Assembly: GCA_027604685.1 (NCBI GenBank)
Contig: JADHYX010000042.1
Coordinates: 22,427-86,426 of the forward strand
DNA from: Lobulomyces angularis
Taxonomy: Eukaryota > Chytridiomycota > Chytridiomycetes > Lobulomycetales > Lobulomycetaceae
Reading direction: 5' to 3'
DNA length: 64,000 nucleotides
Positions 35,089 through 45,599 of this stretch are shown here, piece by piece (the first letter of the stretch is position 1; each line of letters opens with the position of its first letter). The notes under the pieces are model-generated. The model was not told where the DNA came from and searched no databases. It was given only the letters and a program-made list of their open reading frames with translations. Both the position numbers and the translations under genes were made by a program.

Positions 35089-35517
35089 ATGATCTTTGCA
35101 TTTTCTTGTCTATCGCATAATGACTTACCAAAGACTAATAAGCAAAAAGTACACTCCAACACCGTCAATTTATATACCAATATCCAACAAAACTCTTCAG
35201 CTACTACAACCATACCTCAAGCAATCACCGAAATTAAGTCTTCAACAGTTACTGTGAAGCCAACAAGATCAATATTAAAAAAAAAGCGTGTTCAACCAAT
35301 GGAAAATAAAAAAGAAATGGTAAGATCTCTATCGGGGAGCTCTATCACATTTAGTGAAGTGACCTTGGAATATCCAACTTATTCTAATTCCGAATACAAC
35401 AGAATTGGTCCAAAAAAAAAAAGTTATGAACTGGCCGATTCAGAAGAACTGCAAGATGAAGAAGCTGAATATGTGGAAAAACTGAAAAAAATTAAAGAAA
35501 ACAAAAATGAATTATAA
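35089..35517 (+). CDS. Disordered PP1-docking protein (SILK plus spinophilin-like motif)
   Basis: Single exon, 142 residues, TAA at 35515-35517. Mostly polar and probably disordered. Two adjacent motifs stand out: RSILKKKR, a classic SILK docking motif for protein phosphatase 1, and ITFSEVTLEYPTYSNSEYNR. The latter closely resembles the PP1-binding segment of spinophilin/neurabin ([21 protein letters not shown]), covering the RVxF, phi-phi and Arg docking elements. The RVxF-equivalent lacks a basic residue just before it (SSITF). The C-terminus is acidic, then Lys-rich (EELQDEEAEYVEKLKKIKEN). Inferred role: a regulatory or targeting subunit of PP1. No catalytic domain. Confidence 0.6.
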   Translation: MIFAFSCLSHNDLPKTNKQKVHSNTVNLYTNIQQNSSATTTIPQAITEIKSSTVTVKPTRSILKKKRVQPMENKKEMVRSLSGSSITFSEVTLEYPTYSNSEYNRIGPKKKSYELADSEELQDEEAEYVEKLKKIKENKNEL

Positions 35518-35656
35518 AAAATATTGAAATTTACATTAAATTTAAAAAAAAATAGTAATAAAAATTTATGTAATTTTATATTTTTTTTGGTGCTTTTATA
35601 TGTACAAAATAAAAATTTATTAAATGGAACTTTTATTTTTGTTTTTAAAAAAAAAA

Positions 35657-36613
35657 CTAGTTTGTCAATTCCACAATTCCAACTGCTTTTCCTTTAAAAA
35701 AAGTCCCAATCCACTTATGATCATCTATATAGCATCCATTTCCATGTGGAAGACCACTATCAAATGTGCCTTGATACTTTGATCCGGTTGAAAACCTATA
35801 CTCTCCATTCCCTTGAAACTTATTTTCTTTAAAATTGCCCTATAAAAAAAATGTTTAATCCTTGAAATAATTGCCGCAATTATTGTTTACATTATATTCA
35901 ACACCATTAGGAAATGTTAGTATCCCTTTCCCATCCATTTTATCCATATTCCATTCCCCTTCGTACATAACCATTGTTCTTCCACATATATTTTTTCTAA
36001 AAAGCAAAATATTAAGTAAATTCTTTAAAATAACAAGAAAAAAAAAAGTTTAGATTTTAGATGATACCCAAAACCATGTCTAACAATTGTAGTTTTACTT
36101 TCGATATTCAAAATCTCATCATCATTCAAATTTTCAGTAACAGCATTACTACTTTCTGTAATAGGGGCATTCCCAGTGTTACTCTTTCCTGTTTTGGGTA
36201 AATTTCCAGCGTTGTCTTTTACATTGCTATTATTAGCGGGTTGCGTTAGTTTTTCTTGCAGGTTTTGTGTAGCTTGCTCTACTTTTGGCTGTTGCACTAA
36301 CTCTTTTTGTTCAATACTGATTTTATTTAAGTTTTCATCATTCAAATTAAAATTTGAAATTAACTGATTTACATTTGAATTAGTAATTTCTATTTGCTGA
36401 TAATTTCCTTCATATCTAGTTCCGTCGCTAAATATAAATTTTCCAAATTGTAAAACAGGTGGTTCCTTTAGTTCTACCCAAAAGAAAATTTCCCAATAAA
36501 AAATTAAAAAAAAGTTAAATGAATATACCAACAGTAGAAGGATGTTTCGAATTATTTAGACTTTTATCAGATTTTTTTATCTTTGATAAACTATGCCGAG
36601 ATTTTTCACTCAT
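35657..36613 (-). CDS. MORN-repeat protein, possibly flagellar
   Basis: Four to five exons from ATG 36613 to TAG 35657-35659. MORN units are visible as FGKFIFSDGTRYEGNYQ, MVMYEGEWNMDKMDGKGILT, FPNGVEY, FKENKFQGNGEYRFSTGSKY and GTFDSGLPHGNGCYI. They are interrupted by a roughly 100-residue Asn/Gln-rich insert after the first MORN. The last three units resemble MORN2. MORN proteins serve as membrane or axoneme-associated linkers, some in radial spokes; given the other ciliary genes here a flagellar role is plausible but not shown. Converges on the PP1-docking gene with 139 bp between stops. Confidence 0.7.
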
Positions 36614-36980
36614 TCTTAAAAAAAAAAAAATATTTAAACTCAGAATAATACCAAATTATTTTCAATTTTTTACAAAATTTATTTAATATTTTTTGAAATT
36701 AAAATTAGTAAAGGTATTCTTTTCTTTTCTTTTCTTCTTTTTTTTTTTTTTTAGTTATATTACACCATTTTCTTGTTTTTGCCCAAATATTTTTAAGTGT
36801 TATTTCTATTGAAAAAAAACTTTTATATTACAAAAGCTGAAGTGCTATGTTTAACTTCTTGTTAAATACTTATTTATGCACATTAAAAAATATAAGTGTT
36901 ATATAATTGCATTAATTTTAACTTTTTATTCCATTCCGAAAATTTTTAAATTTACAAAAAAAAAAAAAAAACAATTTTAA
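36614..36980. promoter_or_regulatory. Divergent spacer with CTTTT microsatellite
   Basis: 367 bp between the start codons of the MORN gene and SDHAF2. Contains a pyrimidine microsatellite of TTTTC units (about 36717-36738) followed by polyT. Probable shared promoter region. Confidence 0.4.
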
Positions 36981-37699
36981 ATGCATTTCAAATTATTCAA
37001 TTTAAATAATATTCGTTTGAAAACTGTATCAAAGAAAAACCCAATTTTAAAAGATTCCTTTAACTTGAGACTTTATACTACAAAAAATCCGATAAACATT
37101 CAACAGCAACAGATAAACGCTGATGATCCGGCTGCAATCCCCCAATACGATGATGCACAGGAGTATTTAAGTAAATATGTTATTCCAACACCTGTTAGGT
37201 ATAATTTTTTTTTTATTAATTCTTTTTTTTTTTTTTTTTAATTTCAACAATTTTTTTTTAGACCTGCTAATGAACCTATTGAACAAAAAAGAGCAAGGTA
37301 TGAAGTTTAAGTTGAAAAAATTATAAATATTTAAATTTAAAAATTTTTGGCATAATTAAAATTCATTCTAATTAACTTAATTTTTATTTGAAGGTTAACA
37401 TGGATGTCGAGAAAAAGAGGAATATTAGAAACTGATTTACTCTTATCAACTTTTTCCAAAAAGTACTTAAAAGAGTTAAGCAGTAACGATTTGAATGATT
37501 ACGATCAGTTTCTGAATGAAAATGATTGGGATATTTATTATTGGGCTACTGAATCAAGGTTTTTTTTTTTTTCAAATATTTTTTTTTATATTCTTCTAGA
37601 CCAATACCTGAACAGTGGAAAAACTGCAATGTCGTTAAAAAATTAATTGAACACAGCAAAAATAAAAATAAAACAATATTAAGAATGCCAGAATTATAA
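36981..37699 (+). CDS. SDHAF2: Succinate dehydrogenase assembly factor 2 (SDHAF2/Sdh5)
   Basis: Four exons. The N-terminus is a mitochondrial presequence ([20 protein letters not shown]). After two introns comes the family core [20 protein letters not shown], then [20 protein letters not shown], then a short exon with PIPEQWKN. The RGxxE[TN]D and YDxFLxxxDWDIYYW motifs are diagnostic. The protein promotes covalent FAD attachment to the SDHA flavoprotein in the mitochondrial matrix. TAA at 37697-37699. Its presence implies a functional complex II and an aerobic mitochondrion. Confidence 0.95.
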
Positions 37700-37997
37700 A
37701 AAATATAATTTTTTAATTTTAATTTATTTTTTAAAAAAAAAAAAAACAAAAATAAAAAAAAAGTTTTCCTTCAGCTATTAGAATATCTTTTTTATTTTAT
37801 TCCACATTATGCAATACATTATTTGGCCGCTATATTAAAAATTGTTCCAAACTGCAGTACTGCCAATAAAGAAACTTGGTAACCACTAACATTAGGGTTT
37901 GGATTTTTTTTTTTAAACATGTCTGATTAATTTACTTTGCTGAAATTTTTTATCAGCTTCATGACACTTGTAGGAATATAAAATTTTCGCATCTTCT

Positions 37998-39370
37998 TTA
38001 AAATGAGGAATATCTCGTTTCATTCAGATCACCAAATAATAAATTTCCGTCCTCACCAAAGAGAGTTTCATTTTCAATATTTAGTTGCATCATTAAATCT
38101 TCTTCTTTATCTTGATCACTACGTTCTTTATTAATTTCCAATGGATCTTTAGTTGAAACTGGTGGTAACTCCTATGCAGTTTAGGTAACAAAAAAAATTA
38201 AATTAAATTATGCAGAATAATTAAAAGTTTACATCCACATTTCCACTTTCTAAAAAATTTTTTAAAAAATTTGCATTAGAATTGAAGTTATCCCAAAAAA
38301 TATTCAATTTCTCTTCACATTTTTTACTATCAATAACGTCTAAAATTGATACTTCTTCCAGATTGACCAAATCATCAAAATTATTATTTTTTTTTTGAAT
38401 TTTATTTATACACTCCAAAATTAGTGTGTCATTTAGATCATTTTTATGCTGATTTTTTAATATTACATTGTTCAAGTTTTCAATTTTTTCTTGGTTGTAA
38501 GTTTTTAAAATTTTTTTCAGCTCTTGTAATTTGTTTAGTATGATGTCTTGCTGTTAAACAAAAAAAAAATTAATGAAGGTAAAAAGTTATGAAAAAAAAA
38601 ATCTTCTTTACTCTAAAAAAAAGGTTATTTTTTATTTGATCCAATGTTTTTGAAAAATTTTCAAATCCAGTTTCAGTTTTACCGAAATAGTCTACAGCGA
38701 CAATAATAAAACAATCATTACTTTTCAGACAATTAAAAACAAAAGCGGGATCGTATTTTCCTTCTTCTTTAAAACTTTTGGTTACTCGAACCAAACTTGT
38801 TAATGTTGCTAAAAAAAATATATAAATAAGTACTTAAAAAAAAAAAAAAATCACACACATGGAAGAATTCTGATATACTGTTTTTCGAAGTTAGCTGGTT
38901 GGGTAAAAAAGAGGTAGTAGCTCAAGTAAAGCACTGACAATTTGAAATGTTTATCAGAATACTGAAAGAATAGTGCTAACAAAGAAAAGAAATATTTCAT
39001 TTTAATTATATATACGGATACTTATAAAAATATATAACTTTTTTTTGTATATTACCAAAAGTCAACGAAAAAATTAAATCATAAAAAGAATTTCTTCTTG
39101 GAATATCTTTGCAAATTACATGAATTAAATTGAACTTGAATTCTTCGCAAGTATTATTGAACTCCCTAAATGAATCTGTTTCTTTCTATTAAAAATTAGC
39201 CTTGTTAAAAAAATTAGTAGAACCTTCGTGAAATTTAATAGCAGTTCTTTTATGTCGTTGTTTAATGCTTTAATAGATATTTGAGTACTTCCCATTTCGA
39301 ACCAGGTATTGTAATGTGATATTGTTTTCACATCATAGTGGCTTCCTTTTCGTTTTATTGAGTTGGACAT
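37998..39370 (-). CDS. SNAPc subunit 1-like protein (SNAP43)
   Basis: Starts MSNSIKRKGSHYDVKTISHY. Exons then give a motif like the SNAP43 opening (ETDSFREFNNTCEEFKF) and the conserved block KLSVLYLSYYLFFTQPANFE, matching RVGALYLLYGLYNTQLCQPK of human SNAPC1, followed by YIRI and the helical segment GKYDPAFVFNCLKSND. The C-terminal third is acidic and Asn-rich. TAA at 37998-38000. SNAPc binds proximal sequence elements to drive Pol II and Pol III snRNA transcription; this subunit bridges the complex. Its start codon is 29 bp from a divergent ORF. Confidence 0.7.
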
Positions 39371-39399
39371 AAACAATTAAAATACAGTGTGCAACGAAA

Positions 39400-39771
39400 A
39401 TGTCACACGAAACCCTTTCCCTAACAAAAATTGTAAAAATAACCTAAGATTTGGAAATTTATCAAATTAATGTTTTGCGCAAAGAAGGATGTACTTGAAT
39501 TCTCATTGGATCAATCCTTAATAAAAGTCCAGTCTTATTGAGGAAATGGGAAAGAAATAAACTTGAAGTTGTCGCACCAAAAGTTACAATTTCTAACTCA
39601 AAAACTAAATGGAAGGGTTGGGCTGCAAATCAAAAAATTAAAAGGGACAACCCAATAAAATTTACGATTGGAGACATTAAAGCCGAATTAAATATGATAT
39701 TTAGTTCAGAAACTTTGTTGTTTCAGAACTATGGATTATTGGTAAGGGGAGACGCAAAAAACTGTAGTTGA
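39400..39771 (+). CDS. Small unknown protein with an apparent frameshift
   Basis: ATG at 39400 gives MSHETLSLTKI, an intron, then KDVLEFSLDQSLIKVQSY and an in-frame TGA at about 39537. A second frame starts at once with LRKWERNKLEVVAPKVTISN and runs to TGA at 39769-39771, with KWKGWAANQKIKRDNPIKFT. The two pieces read as one helix if a single T is missing at TATTGAGG (39533-39540), so a sequencing or assembly indel is likely. A genuine short pseudogene or an undetected splice is possible. Family not recognised. Confidence 0.4.
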
Positions 39772-39872
39772 TAAAAAAATTATAAATGTTAAGCAAATAT
39801 GTAAAATCTTAAATTGATAAAAAAATTAAATTAGATTATATTTTACATTAACAGATAAAAAGCAAAAAATTA

Positions 39873-39890
39873 AATTATTATTATTATTAT
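39873..39890 (+). repeat. ATT trinucleotide microsatellite
   Basis: About five consecutive ATT units between convergent genes. Confidence 0.7.
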
Positions 39891-39993
39891 ACAGTGATTA
39901 CAAAAATATCTCATTAAAATAAAAAAGTTTTGAAAAGATTAATTTTACCAGCAGGCTGCACCAACTGTATGCGTCCTTACTGTAATAATTGCT

Positions 39994-42900
39994 TCACAAT
40001 TTATTCTGCAGAGCTAGTTTGACATTTTCTAATTCCTCTAAATTACAACCTTCATTAACAGTGAAATTATTTTTTGCACTGAAGTTATCTAAATTAATAT
40101 TGTTAATATGTTCATCAGTTTTCTTGAAATCTTCAATAGACTTTTTATTTTTTTCAAAGTCATTATCATTATTGTTACTAAACAATAATCTATTTCGGGT
40201 GGTTTCAGTTCTACATTTTTTGCCTATTGGTGCTTGTACAATTGACTTAAGTGCTTCCTTAAAAATGTTTGTCCAGCTGGCCCACATTCTCTTTGACGGA
40301 AGTTTTCCATTTTTCAAGTCTATCGCATTTTTTATTTCTGGTAAATTTAAAAGGTTCGGTTTGATATTTAAAAAGTAAGGAAGAGGCTCTGCATCAACGT
40401 GAAATTCTCTTAAGTCCTCCAAGTCTACTAGTCCCCTATTAAAAGAAATGTTTTAGAAAATTTACAAGTTATTACGTTGATGGATATTCCAAGTAGACAA
40501 CAGTAACCTTGCTTTCCGACTTATCGAAAGAAGATTTGTATAAATTATACTTTTTGGTTATAGTATTGGTGATTAGAACTGCTGGCCACCACATTCCATC
40601 ATCTTTGGAATCAACCCATACAATTTGGGAAACTTTACCTAAATTGAATTTAGTTAAAATATAAAAAGTTACAAAAATACCATCATAAATTTTTTCTCCA
40701 GGTACAACAGACACGCTTTTAGATGATGAAACAATTGTCTCTTTTATAGGAAATTTTCTTTTTCTGCTATTTTTAGACACTTCTGTTATTTGAGATTCTT
40801 CTTCATTATCACTTATTATATTCAGGGTTGAATTTTTCATATCCGTTTCAGAAAAGACTGGATTTTTTTTTGGGTTCTCAAAGCCTACATACTATTGTTA
40901 AACATTTGTAATTTCCATATCTTACCTTTCACATTGACGTTACTTGATGTATTCGAAGTTTCCTTAACTTTAATGCCATTAATAAGTAGTTTTGGAACAA
41001 TTTTAGCCTAGTTACCTTCTATCACGTTGTATATCTGGGTATCTTCCTGTGCAGCTAGAATTAAAAATTTTGATAAATTATTAGAAAGAGAATCAAATCT
41101 TAGTTACTCCCATCAATGCAACTATGGAGCCTGGAAACTTTATCTGGAAAATTTTTAATGCACTGACCCCCTAAAATACACTTTAATTAAAAAATAAATG
41201 AATTCTCAAAATTTACTTTCCGAAAAATCTACTATATCAGATGTTCTCTTTGAGGGAAAGCTAACATGGTCATCCATTATTCTAAGATGCTTCTTTTTTT
41301 TAGAATTATCTAAAAAGAAAATAATAAAACCATTTTAAAAAAAAATCCTAACCAGTTGGTTTATTATCTTCAATTAATTCATTTTCTTTATTTTGTAAAA
41401 AAGAACTGCTGTTTTGTGAACTAAGAGTATCAACTTCCACATGACTGAAATACTGTTGGTAAACATAGTCAATCACAGGCTTGTAGCTCTTCCACATTTT
41501 GTTATTTTTAGGAAACTTTCCATTTAAGAAAGCAAAAACATTTAAGATTGCCTTTTTTTTTGATAGATCCTTATCAATTTTTGTGAAAAAGTTGAAAGGC
41601 TCTTCATTTGCATCGAAAACTTTGCAATCACACAATTTTACAAAACCGCTGCGAAAATATTATTAGTATAAATAATTAATTCATGGAAGGCTTACAAGGA
41701 TGGTTTGGCGAAATATAAAACAAATTGAAACCCTGCAGATTCGGGCAGCTCTTTAGACACTGAAAATTTTTTTAATATATCAAATGGTATCAATAACGCT
41801 GGCCACCAAACTTTTTTTTTCTTTGAATCCACCCAAACCAGTATAGGATCGCTTACTTAAGTCAACAATAAATTTTAATTCAATGAGGTAACATTACCAT
41901 TCATAACACTTCTTCCTGGCACAGATAAAAAGGATTCAATTTTTTTTGTATAAAAGGTTTTTTCTTTCACGGCGCAAAACAATTCCTGAGCATCAGTTTT
42001 TACCTCCAACATATCAAAATTACTGTCTTCAACTACAATCTCATTCGAATTTTCAAAATCATCTACATGAACAAGTTTATCATCATTTTTTATCAATTCA
42101 CTTTCGAAATTTTCAGATTCACCGTTCTTTAATATATTAGCAACCGTTGAAAGAGATGAACTGAACAACGGAGATTTTTCAACTTCGGAAAATTTTAAAT
42201 TTACAGTATGCTACACTACATTACCTTCAGAGCTCTTACACGTTTGAGCAGCGGTTATGGCAGCATTGAAGACAAGGTATGAATCAAATATTTTCTGAAA
42301 GCTAGACCAACTTTTTCCTTTTAAGTTTCCTTGAATTAAGTCCATGGGATTTTTTAAATTTTTTTTATTTATTAAAGTAGGATCTAAATTTAAAAAAAAC
42401 TTAAATGGATCACTGTGTTGATCGAAGACTTTCATTTCTGAAAGTGGTACTCTGCCCCTAAAAAAACTTCAGTTTATGATTTAAGAAATTATTACGATGA
42501 GGGCCGTTCCAAATATATAACAAACGCGCTATTTTCTAAATTGGTATGTTCTTTGGTTTCCAATTTGAACTTTTTACAAATTTCATCAGAAACCGCTAAT
42601 GCTGACCACCAAATACCCTTTTTGTGGGGATTCACCCAAACAAGCTGAAACATATTCACTTAAATTAAAAGTATGATTATAAGCATTTTAGTTTCACTCA
42701 CCTCCTTTAACTGAAAGTCCTGGAACTTCAGAGTACTGCATTCTGCCGATTTCCTGTCCTTTCGGAATCGCTTCAAGTTTTGAGGTATCAATGAAATTTG
42801 GGTGTTGTTTTACGAGTGCATCAAAAACAGGCATAAAGGTTTTCTTGCTTCAATTAGTAAATTTAAAATAAAATTTTTCTTACCCACTTTTTCTCAGTTG

Positions 42901-44926
42901 GAAACTTGCAGTGGTTAATTAAATCAAGAGCAATCTTAACATCAGAATTAAAATTGGAAGGAAAATGCTTGGAAAAAAATTTAAATAATTCAGAGGATTG
43001 ATCAAATTCCACAATATCCTCTTTGATTGTTTCACCACTACAAAAGAACATTGAGTAAATAGAAAAAGGTTGTGTTACATTGTCGGCGGAGAGGATAAAA
43101 ATAGCACAATTATCGAATTTTGCTCCGACTTTTGAACAAGTCTATTTAAGGACTTTTCATGCACACAAAACTCTCGCGGAATCAAAATAGCAGGCCAGTA
43201 CAACGTATTAGTCACTTGCGGGATAACCCAGACTATTTGTGGAATATTTACTAAACACCATAATTAAATTACAAACGAAAAATACTATACCATCACTGAT
43301 TTCAACGCCCAAAGGGATATCTACATAGTGATGAAGATCTAAAGAATGAATGGGATTCAAAGAAACTTTAGCTTCCTGATTATGGTCAGGCCAAAGTGAA
43401 TTAAATATGCGAAAGTGCCGATAACATCTAGAACAACATTTTTTAAACTGATTTCGTCGAATGTTAAATAAACTTGATGGCAATAGTAACTCAGGATTAT
43501 CCTGCTGATCTTGTGTAAGCTTTACACTGCATGAATAACATTCTCCATCCTCAATTTTTTTCACCACAGGCTTTTTAAAAACCTTTAACACATTATCCCG
43601 AAAATTAAAGTTATTTGTACGACAGGATGTTTTTCGTTTTGGGCTATTAAAAAACTCATTTGCAAAAGCTCCTTTTTGATGCCTAAAAAGAAGTTAAACT
43701 AATCCCATTTAAATATATCAATACAATTCACAGGTAGCACAGAGACATTCTCCATTATTGTAACCAAAATAATTTGGACCATATGACAGTAAAATTTCCT
43801 CTCCAACATTTATATCCGCTATGACGCAAAACCGAATAGTGCCATTATCAGAGGGAATAAACTAAATTAAAGTTTTTTTAATTAAATTAATTTTACTAAG
43901 CTTACTTTAACATTTGGATTGCAATCATGATTAGTAAATCTAGCTGGACCTAAAAAAAGGCTGGTGATGTTGTACTTGGTACTATTTGTTGTTTAAAGGA
44001 AATATTATTTTTCTTTTTAAATTCAAACCTGTATATTAAAGAAAAATCGGAATTTTCTAAATCTTGTTCCTCTTCAGCAGTGAGAGCACAAATGGAGCCT
44101 AAAGCTTTGTAAAGAAACAAAAAAAAATTAATACCTGAGCAAAATTGCATATGATCCCCCTTTTTCCATTCTTTTGTTGCAATTAAGCATGCCTCGACTT
44201 TATCAGAGTTGCAATATCTATAAGTTCTCGCCAACTCAAATCCAGCACTTGGGCTATACATCTTTATATATTTCTCAAAATGACTAGTTCAAATTAATTA
44301 AATATCATGTTATAAATATACTTTTTAAAATCTTGAGTTTTTTTTTCATTAAGAGAGGATAAGAAGTTCTTAAAGGGATGCGTTATTTGTGAAATTTGAT
44401 CAATGAAAGTCTCACATGGAACAGTAAATCTAAAAACAAAATTAAAATTATAAGTAAATTCTAACTCATCAAAAGGTATTTCCCCAGTAAATAGTTTCAG
44501 TAAACAATTCATTGAATCTTCCACACATAATTTTTCTAATTTTTTATAATTTTGAGCTTCTCCTTGAATAAGTTCCTTAGTAGGAACCAGTCTCTTTTTC
44601 AGCACTTGAATAGTAGCTAATATAACACTTCTTAGCTAGTTTTCTATTAAAGCTAACTAACCTTCCGCTAATAGTTGTCTCTCAGCCGTAAACCAAATTT
44701 CATATTTTTCTTCACTATCTATGGATTTCATTTTGTGAGTTTTAAATCCAAGAAACAACGTGTCCAGAAGAAGTTCACAACAAATGTCATCATCTGAAAT
44801 ATTAGCAATTTATACTAAATATATCTTACATTGTGAAAGATCAGATAGTGACAACAAATAGTGATTTTCCAGATCAAGATCGTCGGATTGTTTTCTCCAT
44901 GCAGTTTGCTTTTTACCACCAAACAT
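39994..44926 (-). CDS. Suv4-20/Set9-type histone H4K20 methyltransferase fused to four PWWP units
   Basis: About 20 exons, roughly 1,300 residues. N-terminal Suv4-20 helical domain ([10 protein letters not shown], like YLGFQTHKM). SET domain: [46 protein letters not shown] (human LWLGPAAFINHDCRPNCKF), [20 protein letters not shown], and post-[13 protein letters not shown] followed by HQKGAFA. Next a Set9-type zinc ribbon (CYSCSVKL ... [17 protein letters not shown]). Then four repeats of about 200-300 residues, each a P(L)G...G lead, a PWWP core and a helical tail: [72 protein letters not shown], with tails like [11 protein letters not shown] and [13 protein letters not shown] at 39994-39996. 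Expected role: nuclear chromatin H4K20 methylation with PWWP-mediated nucleosome binding. Confidence 0.87.
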
Positions 44927-45599
44927 ACTAAATAGTTTGAGATCAGCAAATTACTAACACAATGTATAGAAAAAGACTCCTCGCGATTCAAAAAAATTGA
45001 ATATACGTTAGTTGTTTTTAACTAAACAGTTTTTTTTGAAGTTAAAACAGATAAAATTAAAGTAAAAAAAAAATTTTAAAACTCAAAACCCAGTTCTTGG
45101 CAGTTTAAGTTTTAAAAATTTGAATAAACTGTTGTTGCCATTTTAAATTTATTATTGGTAAATTTAGGTTAAATAATATGCTTAAGCCATTTCAGTATTT
45201 ACAAAAAATTAAGAACTTGGCAGTAAACCGACTTATCTGCACAAGAGTTAAAAAATTTAGAATATAACAACGCAGAAGAGTGGATTTAGTATGTCTTCTG
45301 ATAAAAAACAATAAGGCTAAATATATTTCCCAGTAATATACTGAACTCGACATTAATGGAAATTTGTAAACTATTTAGATGTATTCGGTAGAGTTTGTCA
45401 TTAATTTTAAAATGAAAAAAATTTTTTTTTAAATATTCCAGTAAATCTGTACATCCTTTTAGTGTGAAGAGTATTCTCGTCAAAACCATTTACATTATGT
45501 TGTGCTGAAAGTGTTAGCAACTGTTGTTTCAACATAAAAAATGGAAACGCGAAAAAAAATTTCAAAAAAAAATTGTGAAGTGTCAAATTTAATTTACTC
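44927..45599. promoter_or_regulatory. Divergent intergenic region between the SET-PWWP gene and CFAP58
   Basis: 673 bp between divergent start codons, presumably containing both promoters. Only one weak coding candidate (45178-45314) was seen. Confidence 0.4.
45178..45314 (+). CDS. Very small two-exon ORF (weak)
   Basis: ATG at 45178 with 15 codons (MLKPFQYLQKIKNLA), an intron 45223-45260 with good GT/AG, and a second exon to TAA 45312-45314, giving 32 residues. The basic N-terminus looks organelle-like. It could be a chance ORF in the CFAP58 upstream region. Confidence 0.18.

Noticed and set aside
36981..37699. Neocallimastigomycota as the source (suggested by AT richness)
   Set aside because: Those fungi are anaerobic with hydrogenosomes; an SDH flavinylation factor implies complex II.
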